From Vibrio pelagius (lineage in GTDB: Bacteria > Pseudomonadota > Gammaproteobacteria > Enterobacterales > Vibrionaceae), in assembly GCF_024347575.1 (NCBI RefSeq), contig NZ_AP025504.1:1178001-1242000 (forward strand): a DNA stretch of 64,000 nucleotides, given 5' to 3'. This document shows, one piece after another, positions 47,779 to 57,152 of this stretch; the stretch's first letter is position 1; each line of letters begins with the position of its first letter. Both the position numbers and the translations under genes were made by a program. The notes under the pieces were generated by a model. It had not been told where the DNA came from. It did no database searches and saw nothing but the letters and a program-made list of their open reading frames with translations.

Positions 47779-49326
47779 TTAATGATTAAATTGATTCACT
47801 AGGCGTTTGAGACTTTGTAGGTGTGTCGCGAGAGATTCTGCGCGTCTTACTGAAGTTGAGGATAATTCACGAGTTTCGATGATCGCTTGCTTGACTCGCA
47901 CTACGTGGTCATTGATACCGTGAGTGACTTGCACTTGCTCCTCAATCGCTTGAGAGGTTTGAGTGCTTTGCTCGTTGATCGATATAAGATCTTTCACAAT
48001 TGCTTCAAAAGAGGTTTTGCTTTGCTGGGACTTTTCAACACAAACCTCAGACGAGTGGATACCTTCTTCGATAAAGCGACCTGTTTGATTGACCGTGTTT
48101 TGCAGAATTTCGATACGCGAGCGAATCTCTTCAACGGAAGAACTTGTCTTACCAGAAAGCGCTCGAACCTCGTCAGCCACCACGGCGAACCCGCGCCCTT
48201 GTTCACCCGCGCGTGCGGCTTCAATTGCAGCATTGAGTGCGAGAAGGTTCGTCTGTTCGGCAATACCTTGAATCATTGACAGAATCGCTTCAATGCCATC
48301 CACGTCATTGTAAAGTTGCTCAAGTGCGGATTTAGAGCCTGTTAAGTGCTCGCTAAGTTCATGCACGGTTTGTGCGGCTTCTTCTACAGTAGAAGCACCT
48401 TGTTGCGCTTGATCTTGTGCGTTGATCGCGAAATCAGCGCTCTGCTTGGCTTGATGAGCAACTTCATCGATCGATGCTAACATCTCTTCAGCTGAAACTG
48501 CCATCGCATCCGTTGCTAGATCTTGTTCACCCAACTCATTATCAATACTCCGGCGGTTCGCCAGCTCTTGTTTGGCTGAATCAATCAGATCGGTAGAGGT
48601 TTCCGAAGCGCGTGATGTCACGGCGCGTAGCTCTGCGCTTTTCATCTGCATTGCGAGTTCAATAGGAGAGAGATCATCACAGTAACCGGTATAGGGCTTT
48701 TCCATGATTGGGTTATCGTAATGCTCTTTGGCGAGCTTATGGATGGTTGATAGACGTTGTTTAAACATCGCTGCGCAACCTGCTTGAGCCAGGACTGCGC
48801 TTAGTAGTGCGATAGCAGCCACCGTTGTTGGGAGCACGTCAGCAATAAGTGCTACCCCCAGTAGTGCTTGTAGTCCCAAAAGAGCATATGAGCTTAGAAG
48901 CCAGCGCACTCTTCGAATTTTAACTTTTCCAGCGTGCATTTGAGCATAAAGCGCTTTGGCTCGCTCAATTTGGCTGTCAGTGGGTTGTGTTCTGACTGAT
49001 TGGTATTCGTGAACCGATCCGTCTGAGTTACGAATGGGCGTAACAAACGCAGAGACCCAATAGTGGCCCTTGTCTTTGCATTTGTTCTTCACCAACCCCA
49101 TCCAACTGTTCCCCGACTGGATGTACTCCCACAGTTGGGCAAAAGCCGCTTTGGGCATGTCTTGGTGGCGAATAAGGTTGTGAGGTTGCCCTAACAATTC
49201 TTGTTCGTTGTAGCCCGCAACGTGGTAGAAGTCTTCATTACAATAAGTAATATTACTTTCTGGCGTGGTGGTTGAAATAAGACTATCCGTATCTGAAAAG
49301 CGAACTCTTTCATCATGATTGTTCAT
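47779..49326 (-). CDS. Aer-like PAS-domain methyl-accepting chemotaxis protein
   Basis: 515 residues. N-terminal PAS domain (about 10-120) with the [20 protein letters not shown] and HPxxP-like HQDMPKAAF pattern of Aer. A membrane hairpin of two helices follows (about 148-190). The C-terminal signalling domain contains the conserved hairpin tip [20 protein letters not shown]. It probably senses redox or energy state through a bound flavin, and signals to CheA/CheW from the cytoplasmic side. A second chemoreceptor is divergently encoded 434 bp away. Confidence 0.9.
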   Translation of the reverse strand: MNNHDERVRFSDTDSLISTTTPESNITYCNEDFYHVAGYNEQELLGQPHNLIRHQDMPKAAFAQLWEYIQSGNSWMGLVKNKCKDKGHYWVSAFVTPIRNSDGSVHEYQSVRTQPTDSQIERAKALYAQMHAGKVKIRRVRWLLSSYALLGLQALLGVALIADVLPTTVAAIALLSAVLAQAGCAAMFKQRLSTIHKLAKEHYDNPIMEKPYTGYCDDLSPIELAMQMKSAELRAVTSRASETSTDLIDSAKQELANRRSIDNELGEQDLATDAMAVSAEEMLASIDEVAHQAKQSADFAINAQDQAQQGASTVEEAAQTVHELSEHLTGSKSALEQLYNDVDGIEAILSMIQGIAEQTNLLALNAAIEAARAGEQGRGFAVVADEVRALSGKTSSSVEEIRSRIEILQNTVNQTGRFIEEGIHSSEVCVEKSQQSKTSFEAIVKDLISINEQSTQTSQAIEEQVQVTHGINDHVVRVKQAIIETRELSSTSVRRAESLATHLQSLKRLVNQFNH

Positions 49327-49760
49327 TACGTACTGCCTAGTATTTGTTATAAGAATTTATTGTTTTATAAGGCGCGTATTATCTTACAAGTGTCAAAATG
49401 ATGCCTTATCAATAAATTGACGGTAGTCATTTTTTAACCAATTGAAATTTAACATGGTTTGATATGGATCAATACGAATAGCATCTAAATAAGCTAGCTG
49501 TGAAGTTTATCGATTAAATATCATTTATTCGTCATAAAAATGGAATTAGCGTTCCAAATTTTGAGTTGTTTTTTTCTATAAATTTAGGGCGAACTTTTCC
49601 ATCGATGCACCAGTTTGGTGATCGCGTTGCACTAAAATAGGGAGTTTAATTGCTTGATCTGTATGTAAATTAATCATACAAGTTAATCAAAGCCATCTTT
49701 TGCATATGGTCTATAAATTGCTTTGTTACATATAGATGTAAAACAAAACAAGGAATGTAG
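49327..49760. other. AT-rich region between two divergent chemoreceptor genes
   Basis: 434 bp with no credible gene. It holds the two divergent promoters. AAGGAATG directly before the plus-strand start is the RBS. No specific regulatory motif identified. Confidence 0.5.
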
Positions 49761-51887
49761 ATGAACCTTACGGATCAGGAACGTCATTGGCTTAAATGGT
49801 TTGGCTCAACGGGTAAGATTGCGATGAGAAAGGCCTGTTTTTTAAATCGAACGCGCACTAGGGAGTTAGAGCAGACGTTCGAAAGTATTGCGGAGACACG
49901 GGTACAGTTACTAAACAATTGGGTAAAGAACCAATGGGACTTTCTCGAAGATGCTGCGTTGTATGTAGCCAGTAGAACGGAACAGCAAACGGCGGAAACT
50001 TTACAGCGACTCCTCAATCGTAGTCCAGACATATCAGAACTTGCGGTCGTGGACGAGAGAGGCATTGCCCAAGCATCGAGCTACAGTAATCATGTTGGTT
50101 ACACGCTCACCGACCCCAAAGCGCTTAACCAAGGTTTAAAGCAGCGCTACCTTCATGGTCCCTATGTCGATGAACGAACGTTATCAGTTGGTGCTTCAAG
50201 TTCGTCGTTTCATGACCAGGTAACACTGATGTTTTATGTACCGTTCTCACGTGAAGATGGCAAGCGATTATGTTTGTGCGGGCGAGTACCAAACGATGTG
50301 ATTGGCGATATTATCCAGCGTGAAGCGGGGCACATCTATAGTGAGTCTGGGGACAACTATATCTTTATGGTGGAATCGAATCACGATCCACGTATTGAGG
50401 CTGGTGTCGCACTATCCCGTTCTCGATTTGAAGACAACACTTTCTCACATGGTGAAAACCTCAAGCAGGGTATCAATACCGATTGGGGGGTGGTGAAAGT
50501 TCAGCATCATACCGAGTTTGAAATTCGTTTTACCGACCCTGCGACCAAGCAGTTGCACCCAGGAGTTAGAGAGACGATTAAGAAAGGTAATAATGTCTTT
50601 GTTGAGTACCCCGGTTATTCCGATTACCGACACATTCCTGTGATCGGTAAGGGCGTTACTTTTCAGCTAGATGGCTCACCAGATAAGTTCGGCATGATGT
50701 GTGAGTCAGATTTGGAAGAGGTGTACCGCGATAGAAGCCTTAGCTACACGTTATCGAAACACTTTATTGGCAGTATGCTTTTCACCCTTTTCCTACCTCT
50801 GTTGCTGACTCACCTTTTTGATTTATCTCCTTTTATACAGGCAAGCTTAATGGTTGTCTGTATGTTGTTGAGCCTTGGTCTGTTTCGAGCGTTTAGTGCT
50901 AAACCGCTGGTCAATAAAATGAGCAAGATGACGATGGTAATGCAGACACTGGCAGAAGGGGACGGCAATCTCAGTCGTCGACTTGATCCAAGTACTTTTA
51001 GCAGCGATGAATTAGGCAGTTTAGGACGTTGGACTAACAGTTTTATCGATAATCTTGATGGGATCATCAGCGAGCTGATCCATGCCAGCAGTGAGGTTCG
51101 CCAAGTATCAGAATCGATGTTTAGGCGCAGTGTGGTGATGAATCAGGCCAGTGATGATGCCTCACACTCGCTGAAAAATATGTTGGAGTTGAGCCATCAC
51201 CAACAGAGTGAAATCACCAATGCGACAGTTTCAGCTACTCAAATGGATACGGTGATGAAACATGCTGTGGAAAGCGCTGAAGAGGAGTACAAGCAGGCGG
51301 CGCAAGGAATGGAGTCTGTGCGTCATATTGTCGAAAGCTCAGCGACCAGTGTTAACGAAGTGAATAACGAGATGAGTAAGGTCTCTGACATTATCAGCAT
51401 CATTACTGATATCACCGCGCAAACTAACTTACTAGCTCTCAATGCGGCGATTGAATCTGCGCGAGCGGGTGAGCATGGCCGAGGCTTCTCCGTGGTGGCA
51501 TCAGAGGTTAGAACTTTGGCCGATCGTACTTCACAGGCGGCCAACCACATAGGCGATCTGATGAAAGAGCTGCATGCTAAATCACGCAGTGCTGTAGCGT
51601 CTATGGAGCAAGGAGTAGAAAACGTCAGTCGAGGGAACTTGATGGTCGATTCCAGTGCTCGAAGTGAGCAGATGCGGGTCGCTGTTGCTGAGCTGTTTGC
51701 GACCATGTCAAAACTCGACGAAAACAGTCAACAGAACGGCCATACCGCAGACAAAGCTCAACGTTCAATCTCCGACCTGCAAACCTCGACTCAGCAATTG
51801 GCGCGTCGTGTGACTCTGATGGGTAATGCCTTAGGCCGTCTGGAGCAACTCATCGGTCGCTTTGAGGTGAGTAAGAAAGTGGCTTAA
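49761..51887 (+). CDS. methyl-accepting chemotaxis protein with large N-terminal sensor, no N-terminal TM
   Basis: 708 residues. The first 335 residues are a soluble, PDC/Cache-like sensory region (STTxxR-like helical start, [33 protein letters not shown]) but without a leading membrane helix. A two-helix hydrophobic hairpin follows (about 340-383, [13 protein letters not shown] and [13 protein letters not shown]), then HAMP-like and signalling domains with [20 protein letters not shown]. If the reading is right, the sensor is cytoplasmic. Ligand unknown. Confidence 0.85.
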   Translation: MNLTDQERHWLKWFGSTGKIAMRKACFLNRTRTRELEQTFESIAETRVQLLNNWVKNQWDFLEDAALYVASRTEQQTAETLQRLLNRSPDISELAVVDERGIAQASSYSNHVGYTLTDPKALNQGLKQRYLHGPYVDERTLSVGASSSSFHDQVTLMFYVPFSREDGKRLCLCGRVPNDVIGDIIQREAGHIYSESGDNYIFMVESNHDPRIEAGVALSRSRFEDNTFSHGENLKQGINTDWGVVKVQHHTEFEIRFTDPATKQLHPGVRETIKKGNNVFVEYPGYSDYRHIPVIGKGVTFQLDGSPDKFGMMCESDLEEVYRDRSLSYTLSKHFIGSMLFTLFLPLLLTHLFDLSPFIQASLMVVCMLLSLGLFRAFSAKPLVNKMSKMTMVMQTLAEGDGNLSRRLDPSTFSSDELGSLGRWTNSFIDNLDGIISELIHASSEVRQVSESMFRRSVVMNQASDDASHSLKNMLELSHHQQSEITNATVSATQMDTVMKHAVESAEEEYKQAAQGMESVRHIVESSATSVNEVNNEMSKVSDIISIITDITAQTNLLALNAAIESARAGEHGRGFSVVASEVRTLADRTSQAANHIGDLMKELHAKSRSAVASMEQGVENVSRGNLMVDSSARSEQMRVAVAELFATMSKLDENSQQNGHTADKAQRSISDLQTSTQQLARRVTLMGNALGRLEQLIGRFEVSKKVA

Positions 51888-51922
51888 CACTCTAAAATTG
51901 AGCGATTTATTCAAATAACTCT

Positions 51923-51968
51923 CGCCCACAAGTTACATCAACATTGATGACCGCTTGTGGGTGTTTTT
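51923..51968 (+). terminator. terminator of the chemoreceptor gene
   Basis: Ten-base stem CGCCCACAAG/CTTGTGGGTG (one wobble) followed by TTTTTG; the loop can form a second small stem CATCA/TGATG. Confidence 0.75.
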
Positions 51969-51988
51969 GTTGCTACCTCACTATATCT

Positions 51989-52939
51989 CTACCTCTCTAT
52001 CACACCATACCAATTATTCTTCTGAGCGAGATTTTCTAACTTGGTCAGCTCGTTTTCATTCTCTTCAATAAGCCACTCAATCAGATCATCAATGACCGCA
52101 CTCTTGGTATTTTGATGCAGGTAATACGTCCACGCACTGTGCTGAACTTTCGCGTTTGGCGGGCAATATAAGAAACCACGTTCTAACTCAGGGATGATCA
52201 ACAACAAGTCAGTGACGGTAACACCTTGTCCAGAAAGACAGGCGTTTAATGCCAAATCAAGGGAGAGGAAGCTGGTATTTCTGGCAGGCGTTGTCGGTGG
52301 ATACGCCACGTCCGACAACCATGCTTTCCAGTCTGTATGATCAAGAGTCGGGTGTAACCTAGGCAAGGTTAGGATTGAGTCCAAATCAAGATCATCCGTC
52401 ACTAAGCTTTGCGAGCAGACTGGTGCCATAAACTCTTCGCGCAATACACGGATGCCGGGTTTGTTGTCGTAGTGGTTCTTCAATTGAGTGTGGAAAATCA
52501 ACAAATCGTAATCGGTGTAATTAAGCGCTTCATCCTCCTCGATAACAGGAATAATCACGATCTCGTAATCAGGGTATCTCTCATTAAGCTGTCTAACTTT
52601 AGAGATCAACACGCGCGTGGCATAGCTGAGCGCCGCTTTGATGACGATTCGTTTCTGCTTAGGCTCTTTCCAACTGGCAAGTACAGATTCAATATTGCTA
52701 TAACCTTCACGTAGCGCAAGGTATAGCTCATTGCCTTGTGGTGTCAGCTCAATCGCGCGATGCTTGCGACGCACCAGCGATACTTCTAGCTCGTCTTCTA
52801 ACTGTTTCACTTGTCGGCTTACTGCACTCTGGGTGACATTGAGCTCGTCTGCAGCCAGCGTAAAGCTCATAAGCCTAGCGACAGACTCAAAGGCGCGTAG
52901 TCCATTGTGAGAATAGGGCAGATTCGGATATGGGGTCAT
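51989..52939 (-). CDS. LysR-family transcriptional regulator, GcvA-like
   Basis: 316 residues from ATG 52939 (MTPYPNLPYSHNGLRAFESV); the ATT-rich upstream frame extension to 52987 lacks an RBS. The winged helix (about 10-70) has SFTLAADELNVTQSAVSRQV. The C-terminal effector domain spans about 95-300. Divergent from the MATE transporter gene across 101 bp, the usual arrangement for a LysR regulator and its target. Ligand unknown. Confidence 0.87.
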   Translation of the reverse strand: MTPYPNLPYSHNGLRAFESVARLMSFTLAADELNVTQSAVSRQVKQLEDELEVSLVRRKHRAIELTPQGNELYLALREGYSNIESVLASWKEPKQKRIVIKAALSYATRVLISKVRQLNERYPDYEIVIIPVIEEDEALNYTDYDLLIFHTQLKNHYDNKPGIRVLREEFMAPVCSQSLVTDDLDLDSILTLPRLHPTLDHTDWKAWLSDVAYPPTTPARNTSFLSLDLALNACLSGQGVTVTDLLLIIPELERGFLYCPPNAKVQHSAWTYYLHQNTKSAVIDDLIEWLIEENENELTKLENLAQKNNWYGVIER

Positions 52940-53040
52940 AAAATACTCGCATGAGTTTTTGGAATGTAAGAGTGGCAGATATATCAATTGAAGGCTAGTG
53001 ATAAAAGCCTTAGGGTTTGTGGAAATCTTAAGAGGCTCTC

Positions 53041-54390
53041 ATGAAAAAAATACTCGCACTTGCATTCCCGCTCATCATTTCACAATTGATATCAATGGCA
53101 TTGGTTTTGACCGATGTATGGATGATGTCTCGAATTAGCGTATCTGCGCTGGCTGCAGGTGGTTTGGGCGCCTCGATCTACTTCTTTATTTTTCTTATTG
53201 CCAGCAGCACAGTCGGCTGCGTCGCAAACTTAATTGCTATCGCCTACGGACAGAGAGTCGCGCGTCCAGACTTTGGTAACCAACAAATCCGCCTGGCGGT
53301 AAAAGGCGCAGTCATGCTTTCGTTTGTCATGAGTGCTGCTTTGATGTCAGGCTTCTGGTTTGCGCCTCAAATCCTTGAAATGGCTAAGCAACCGCCAGAG
53401 GTGATTACTCTTGCGATGGAGTACGTTCATGCACTTAAGTGGGTGATGTTGCCATCATTGTTATTACTGGTTCTGCGCGGATTAACCAGCGCCTTTGGTA
53501 ACGTACGCTCTATTTTGATCATGTCGATAGCCACTGTCATTCTTAATGTGCCTGTGAGCTACTTTATGACATTCGAGTTGGGTATGGGATTGACGGGGCT
53601 CGGTTTAGGTACCGCGATTGCAGCACTGGTTGTGATGATAGGCTATACGTTTTGGGTATTTCAGCGTGACGAATTCAAACCGTTTGCCCCTTGGCTGCAC
53701 TTGGAGGAATACTCGGTCAAGTTGATGGCTCCGCTGCTATTGATGGGCTTGCCTATCGCGGTCGCGGCGATCTTGGAGCATGGTCTTATCTACGGCGGCA
53801 CGCTCATGGCAGGGACCATCAGTATCGCCTCATTAGCATTACACCAAATTCTACTTCAGTGCCTGAGCTTTACTTGGAACTTCAACTTTGGTTTCTCTCA
53901 GGCAGCAGCAATATTAGTCGGTCGTGATTTTGGTGCAGGCAATATCGAAGGCATAAAGAAAACCTCGATTCAGAGCTTTATTCTTGTTTCTTTATTGAGC
54001 TTAGTGTTGTGCGGTGCCTTTATCGCGTGGCCGGAAACCATCGCGGCATTATTCCAACTTGATGACGGCACCGACACCATGTCGACGCTGCTAACTTCGG
54101 TGATTTGGGTGGTGGCTCTCTGCTTTATTGTTGATGCATGGCAGTTGCTGGCGATTAACCTGCTAAGAGGTATGAAAATCGTCTCTATGCCAACGGTGAT
54201 GACAGCGATTGGCTACTGGGTGTTTGGTCTACCAGCGGCGTGGTATCTGATGCCGGACTATCAGCTTGCGGGTATCTGGGGCGGTATTGGTATCGGCCTT
54301 GGCGTGACAGGGATTTTATTACTTATCCTGCTGGTGGTTGAACTCAGAAAGCAGCGCATTTTAGATTGCTCGGCACAGTTGGCGCATTAA
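53041..54390 (+). CDS. MATE-family efflux transporter
   Basis: 449 residues with 12 hydrophobic helices in two similar halves, the MATE (MOP superfamily) layout. Characteristic segments are FPLIISQLISMALVLTDVWM in TM1 and FNFGFSQAAAILVGRDFGAG after TM7. It exports cationic drugs or metabolites in exchange for Na+ or H+. Likely controlled by the divergent LysR regulator. Confidence 0.9.
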   Translation: MKKILALAFPLIISQLISMALVLTDVWMMSRISVSALAAGGLGASIYFFIFLIASSTVGCVANLIAIAYGQRVARPDFGNQQIRLAVKGAVMLSFVMSAALMSGFWFAPQILEMAKQPPEVITLAMEYVHALKWVMLPSLLLLVLRGLTSAFGNVRSILIMSIATVILNVPVSYFMTFELGMGLTGLGLGTAIAALVVMIGYTFWVFQRDEFKPFAPWLHLEEYSVKLMAPLLLMGLPIAVAAILEHGLIYGGTLMAGTISIASLALHQILLQCLSFTWNFNFGFSQAAAILVGRDFGAGNIEGIKKTSIQSFILVSLLSLVLCGAFIAWPETIAALFQLDDGTDTMSTLLTSVIWVVALCFIVDAWQLLAINLLRGMKIVSMPTVMTAIGYWVFGLPAAWYLMPDYQLAGIWGGIGIGLGVTGILLLILLVVELRKQRILDCSAQLAH

Positions 54391-54482
54391 TCCCGTTTGT
54401 ACAACTTAGACCAACGTCGTACAGAAACCCTCGCATAAGCTGATTACACTGTGTGGAGGACTTAAGGAAAGAGGTTGTACAA

Positions 54483-54728
54483 ATGGAAGTAGGGTTGTTT
54501 TGGGCCGAGAAAGGGATGTTGGTACTTGGGGCTCTTTTTGTACTGACGAGTGTAATGCAATATGGGAAGCGCAGTTCTGATTGGAAAGGTGTGATTACCA
54601 TGTTCTATAAACGTATTCCTATGAGTGTCTCGGAATATAAGTGGTATCGCTTAGGTATTGCGCTTCTGGTTTTTGCTGTCATTTTACGTTTTGCCTTACT
54701 GATTCTATGGCCAACGTATCAACTTTAG
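54483..54728 (+). CDS. small two-helix membrane protein, 81 aa
   Basis: ATG 54483 is preceded by GAGG (12 bases); the GTG at 54453 belongs to the leader. Two hydrophobic helices: about 8-26 (KGMLVLGALFVLTSVMQYG) and about 60-77 (LGIALLVFAVILRFALLIL), joined by a basic cytoplasmic loop. Unrecognised. Located after the MATE gene with 92 bp between them. Confidence 0.6.
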   Translation: MEVGLFWAEKGMLVLGALFVLTSVMQYGKRSSDWKGVITMFYKRIPMSVSEYKWYRLGIALLVFAVILRFALLILWPTYQL

Positions 54729-54825
54729 TTGACCGATTTATCATCTACCTTGATAGCGGTTTGACTCTATTTATCAAATGCTATTGCTTAACTTTCCTGT
54801 TTAATTGACGCCGTTCGATTTGATA

Positions 54826-54852
54826 AGAAACCCTTTTATATTAAGGGTTTCT
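54826..54852 (+). terminator. terminator-like hairpin
   Basis: Stem AGAAACCCTT/AAGGGTTTCT with a seven-base loop, about 100 bp past the 81-aa gene. No long T-run follows. Confidence 0.5.
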
Positions 54853-54998
54853 GACTGCATATCTTGATCTCACAAACATAGCAAAAACTTCTGGTTATCT
54901 GACTTGCAATCACCATATTAATAGGTTCAACCCGTACCTTATACTATAAGGATCTGTTACACTCGCTGTTATTCGCTTCAATCATTGGTGGTACATTA

Positions 54999-56003
54999 AT
55001 GTCGTTTCCAGTTCTTATATGTGATGATTCTGCCTTAGCCCGCAAACAGATGGCTCGCTCTTTACCGCCATCTTTAAATGCTGACATAACCTTCGCAGTG
55101 CATGGGTTAAATGCACTCGAAGAATTAGCGAGTAATGAGTTTAAATTAATGTTCCTCGACCTGACCATGCCTGAGTTGGATGGTTATGGGACATTAGAAG
55201 AGATGCAGCGTTTGGGTAATACGACACCTGTCGTCGTTGTGTCTGGTGATATTCAGCCCAAAGCCAAACAGAAAGTTATGGATCTTGGGGCGAAAGCTTT
55301 CCTGCAAAAACCAATCGACCAAGAAGCGCTAAAAGCCATTCTTCGTGAGTTGGTTGAGCCAACTAAGCAACCACAATTGGTGACACCAGCTCCGCTAGAG
55401 CTTCCTATTCTGCGCAGACGCGATATCTACATGGAAGTGGCAAACGTTGCGATTGGTCGCGCGGCAGACGCGCTAGCCCGTCACTTCGATGTATTTGTTC
55501 ATCTACCGCTGCCTAACGTAAATATCTTTGAAGTGAGTGAACTTCACATGGCACTGCGTGATCTTGCCGACAATGATCAGGTATCGGGTGTTTGCCAAGG
55601 TTTCAGCGGTGAGGGTATCGCCGGAGAAGCATTGGTTCTTTTGAGTGATTCGAGTGTAAATGATCTCAAGAAGCTGATGAAAGTGCCAACGGACAGTGAA
55701 GAGCTTGAAGAGTTAGAGCTGCTTATGGATGTATCCAACATTCTTGTCGGCTCTTTCTTAAATGGCCTAGGTGAACAGTCTGAAGTTCGCTTCTTCCAGA
55801 GCTCTCCAGTACTGCTAGGGCAACATATTCCTATTGACTCTGTGATTGCCAATACCAGTGGCTCGTTCAAAAAGACCATGACCTTTGAGGTGAGCTACAA
55901 CATTGAAGGCACCTCAATTCGCTGCGACCTACTGTTTATGTTTGTAGATGAATCGTTACCGCTACTAGACAACAAGCTGTCTTACCTAATGGAGGAGTTC
56001 TAA
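54999..56003 (+). CDS. response regulator with CheC-like output domain
   Basis: 334 residues. The receiver domain (about 1-125) has the acidic pair in ICDDSALARKQM, phospho-acceptor Asp in LMFLDLTMPELDG, and Lys in FLQKPID. The second half (about 145-334) resembles CheC/CheX: ELLMDVSNILVGSFLNGLGE carries one E...N phosphatase-like signature. It is likely a phosphorylation-regulated protein that may dephosphorylate a CheY-like partner. It forms an operon with the PAS gene one base later. No histidine kinase is encoded nearby. Confidence 0.8.
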   Translation: MSFPVLICDDSALARKQMARSLPPSLNADITFAVHGLNALEELASNEFKLMFLDLTMPELDGYGTLEEMQRLGNTTPVVVVSGDIQPKAKQKVMDLGAKAFLQKPIDQEALKAILRELVEPTKQPQLVTPAPLELPILRRRDIYMEVANVAIGRAADALARHFDVFVHLPLPNVNIFEVSELHMALRDLADNDQVSGVCQGFSGEGIAGEALVLLSDSSVNDLKKLMKVPTDSEELEELELLMDVSNILVGSFLNGLGEQSEVRFFQSSPVLLGQHIPIDSVIANTSGSFKKTMTFEVSYNIEGTSIRCDLLFMFVDESLPLLDNKLSYLMEEF

Positions 56004-56004
56004 T

Positions 56005-56439
56005 ATGCTTCAGTTACCTGCAGAATTCGAGCAGTTCCATTGGATGGTTGATATGGTTCAAAATGTCGACATGGGGCTTGTTGTGATCGACCGAGACTTC
56101 AACGTGCAAGTGTGGAATGGCTTTATGACGCACCACAGCGGTAAACAATCTCATGATGCGATTGGCAAATCGATCTTTGAGCTATTTCCTGAGATCCCAG
56201 AAGAGTGGTTCCGTCTCAAAACGAAACCCGTTTATGATCTTGGCTGTCGTAGTTTCATTACATGGCAACAACGCCCATATCTATTTAAGTGTCGCAACGT
56301 ACGACCTGTTACGCAGCAAGCAGATTTCATGTACCAGAACGTGACACTGAACCCGATGCGTTCTCCGACTGGACAAGTCACGTCTCTGTTTCTTTCTATT
56401 CAAGATGCGACGGCAGAGGCTTTGGTTGCTCGTCAGTAA
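56005..56439 (+). CDS. single PAS-domain protein, 144 aa
   Basis: A stand-alone PAS domain: MVDMVQNVDMGLVVIDRDFN, VQVWNGFMTHHSGKQSHDAI and the glycine-containing GKSIFELFPEIP loop, ending in a beta-rich PAC-like region. It lacks any attached output domain. It begins one base after the REC-CheC-like gene stop and so is translationally coupled; the pair probably acts in one pathway. Ligand unknown. Confidence 0.82.
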   Translation: MLQLPAEFEQFHWMVDMVQNVDMGLVVIDRDFNVQVWNGFMTHHSGKQSHDAIGKSIFELFPEIPEEWFRLKTKPVYDLGCRSFITWQQRPYLFKCRNVRPVTQQADFMYQNVTLNPMRSPTGQVTSLFLSIQDATAEALVARQ

Positions 56440-56520
56440 CGACCTTCGGTTTATAGGGCTGTTCAGTTTAAAAGAGCATTTAGTTTCAATTTAAAAGAGC
56501 CATATACAAGACCTGTAAAG

Positions 56521-56546
56521 AAAGGCACGCGATCATGCGTGCCTTT
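56521..56546 (+). terminator. terminator of the REC-CheC/PAS operon
   Basis: Stem AAAGGCACGC/GCGTGCCTTT with a six-base loop and a short T-run. Confidence 0.8.
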
Positions 56547-56842
56547 GTCGTTGTTAGCTACGTTTATCATTTAACACCATTTACTACCTATTATGTATAG
56601 GTCGGTCGTGTCATTGGACTTATTCATACACTGAAATTTCACCATCTTCATTTAACAACGACTGATACAAACGATCGTGTAGCGAAAAGAACGACTGTAC
56701 AGTGATGGTTTTTTCGACATTTAAACAAGAAAGTTAAGAAAAGTACTGCGTTTTGACATCTATTTTCTGGCTGGAAAATGACCTTGTTGACGTGTCTAGC
56801 TCACAGAAATGTAAATAAGATGACAATCTTGCAATGGGTGCT

Positions 56843-56858
56843 TAGGAAACGTTTGCGC
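56843..56858. promoter_or_regulatory. PurR-like operator upstream of guaC
   Basis: TAGGAAACGTTTGCGC shares the AAACGTTTGCG core with the PurR palindrome (12 of 16 positions by my count). It lies about 140 bp upstream of the likely guaC promoter, so it may control a further upstream start. Suggestive only. Confidence 0.4.
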
Positions 56859-56996
56859 AAAGAAGCATAAATTTGCGTCATGTTGTGCGCTTAAGTGGTT
56901 AATATCTAAGTAAATAACTGAAATATTGAGAAAGAGAGGGAGTTTCGGATATGGAATCTTTGAGAGGATAGCATAAAAAAAAATGAAATATCAGAC

Positions 56997-57024
56997 TTGC
57001 TGTAAATAAATCACGACCTATAAT
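56997..57024 (+). promoter_or_regulatory. sigma-70 promoter of guaC
   Basis: TTGCTG, 16-bp spacer, perfect TATAAT. Transcription would start near 57031, at the base of a terminator-like hairpin. Confidence 0.6.
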
Positions 57025-57028
57025 GCTG

Positions 57029-57063
57029 AAAACCGGAGCGTCTGCCAACGCTCCGGTTTTTTT
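57029..57063 (+). terminator. terminator-type hairpin in the guaC leader
   Basis: Thirteen-base stem AAAACCGGAGCGT/ACGCTCCGGTTTT with loop CTGCCA and a seven-T run. Either the terminator of an upstream short RNA or an attenuator between the promoter and guaC. Confidence 0.75.
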
Positions 57064-57077
57064 GTGTCCGAAGAAAA

Positions 57078-57103
57078 GTAAACTCGTCTGCCAACGACTT
57101 TAC
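57078..57103 (+). promoter_or_regulatory. second leader hairpin with the same CTGCCA loop
   Basis: GTAAA-C-TCGT / ACGA-C-TTTAC stem around CTGCCA; CGTCTGCCAACG is identical to the apex of the previous hairpin. It ends 49 bp before the guaC start codon. Confidence 0.5.
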
Positions 57104-57152
57104 AACGCACCGTGCGAGTGACACATACATTTATGAATCAAGGAAAAACACC

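Larger units (their letters stand above)
56440..57152. other. 713-bp region upstream of guaC
   Basis: No credible protein gene. Contents, in order: a direct repeat of TTTAAAAGAGC (56467-56477 and 56490-56500), a terminator at 56521-56546, a PurR-like site at 56843-56858, a promoter at 56997-57024 and two hairpins in the guaC leader. The middle (56560-56840) is AT-rich and unassigned. Confidence 0.5.

Noticed and set aside
56690..56710. CTGTACAGTG as a LexA (SOS) box
   Set aside because: The CTGT/ACAG halves are adjacent instead of being separated by eight bases, so it is not a LexA operator.
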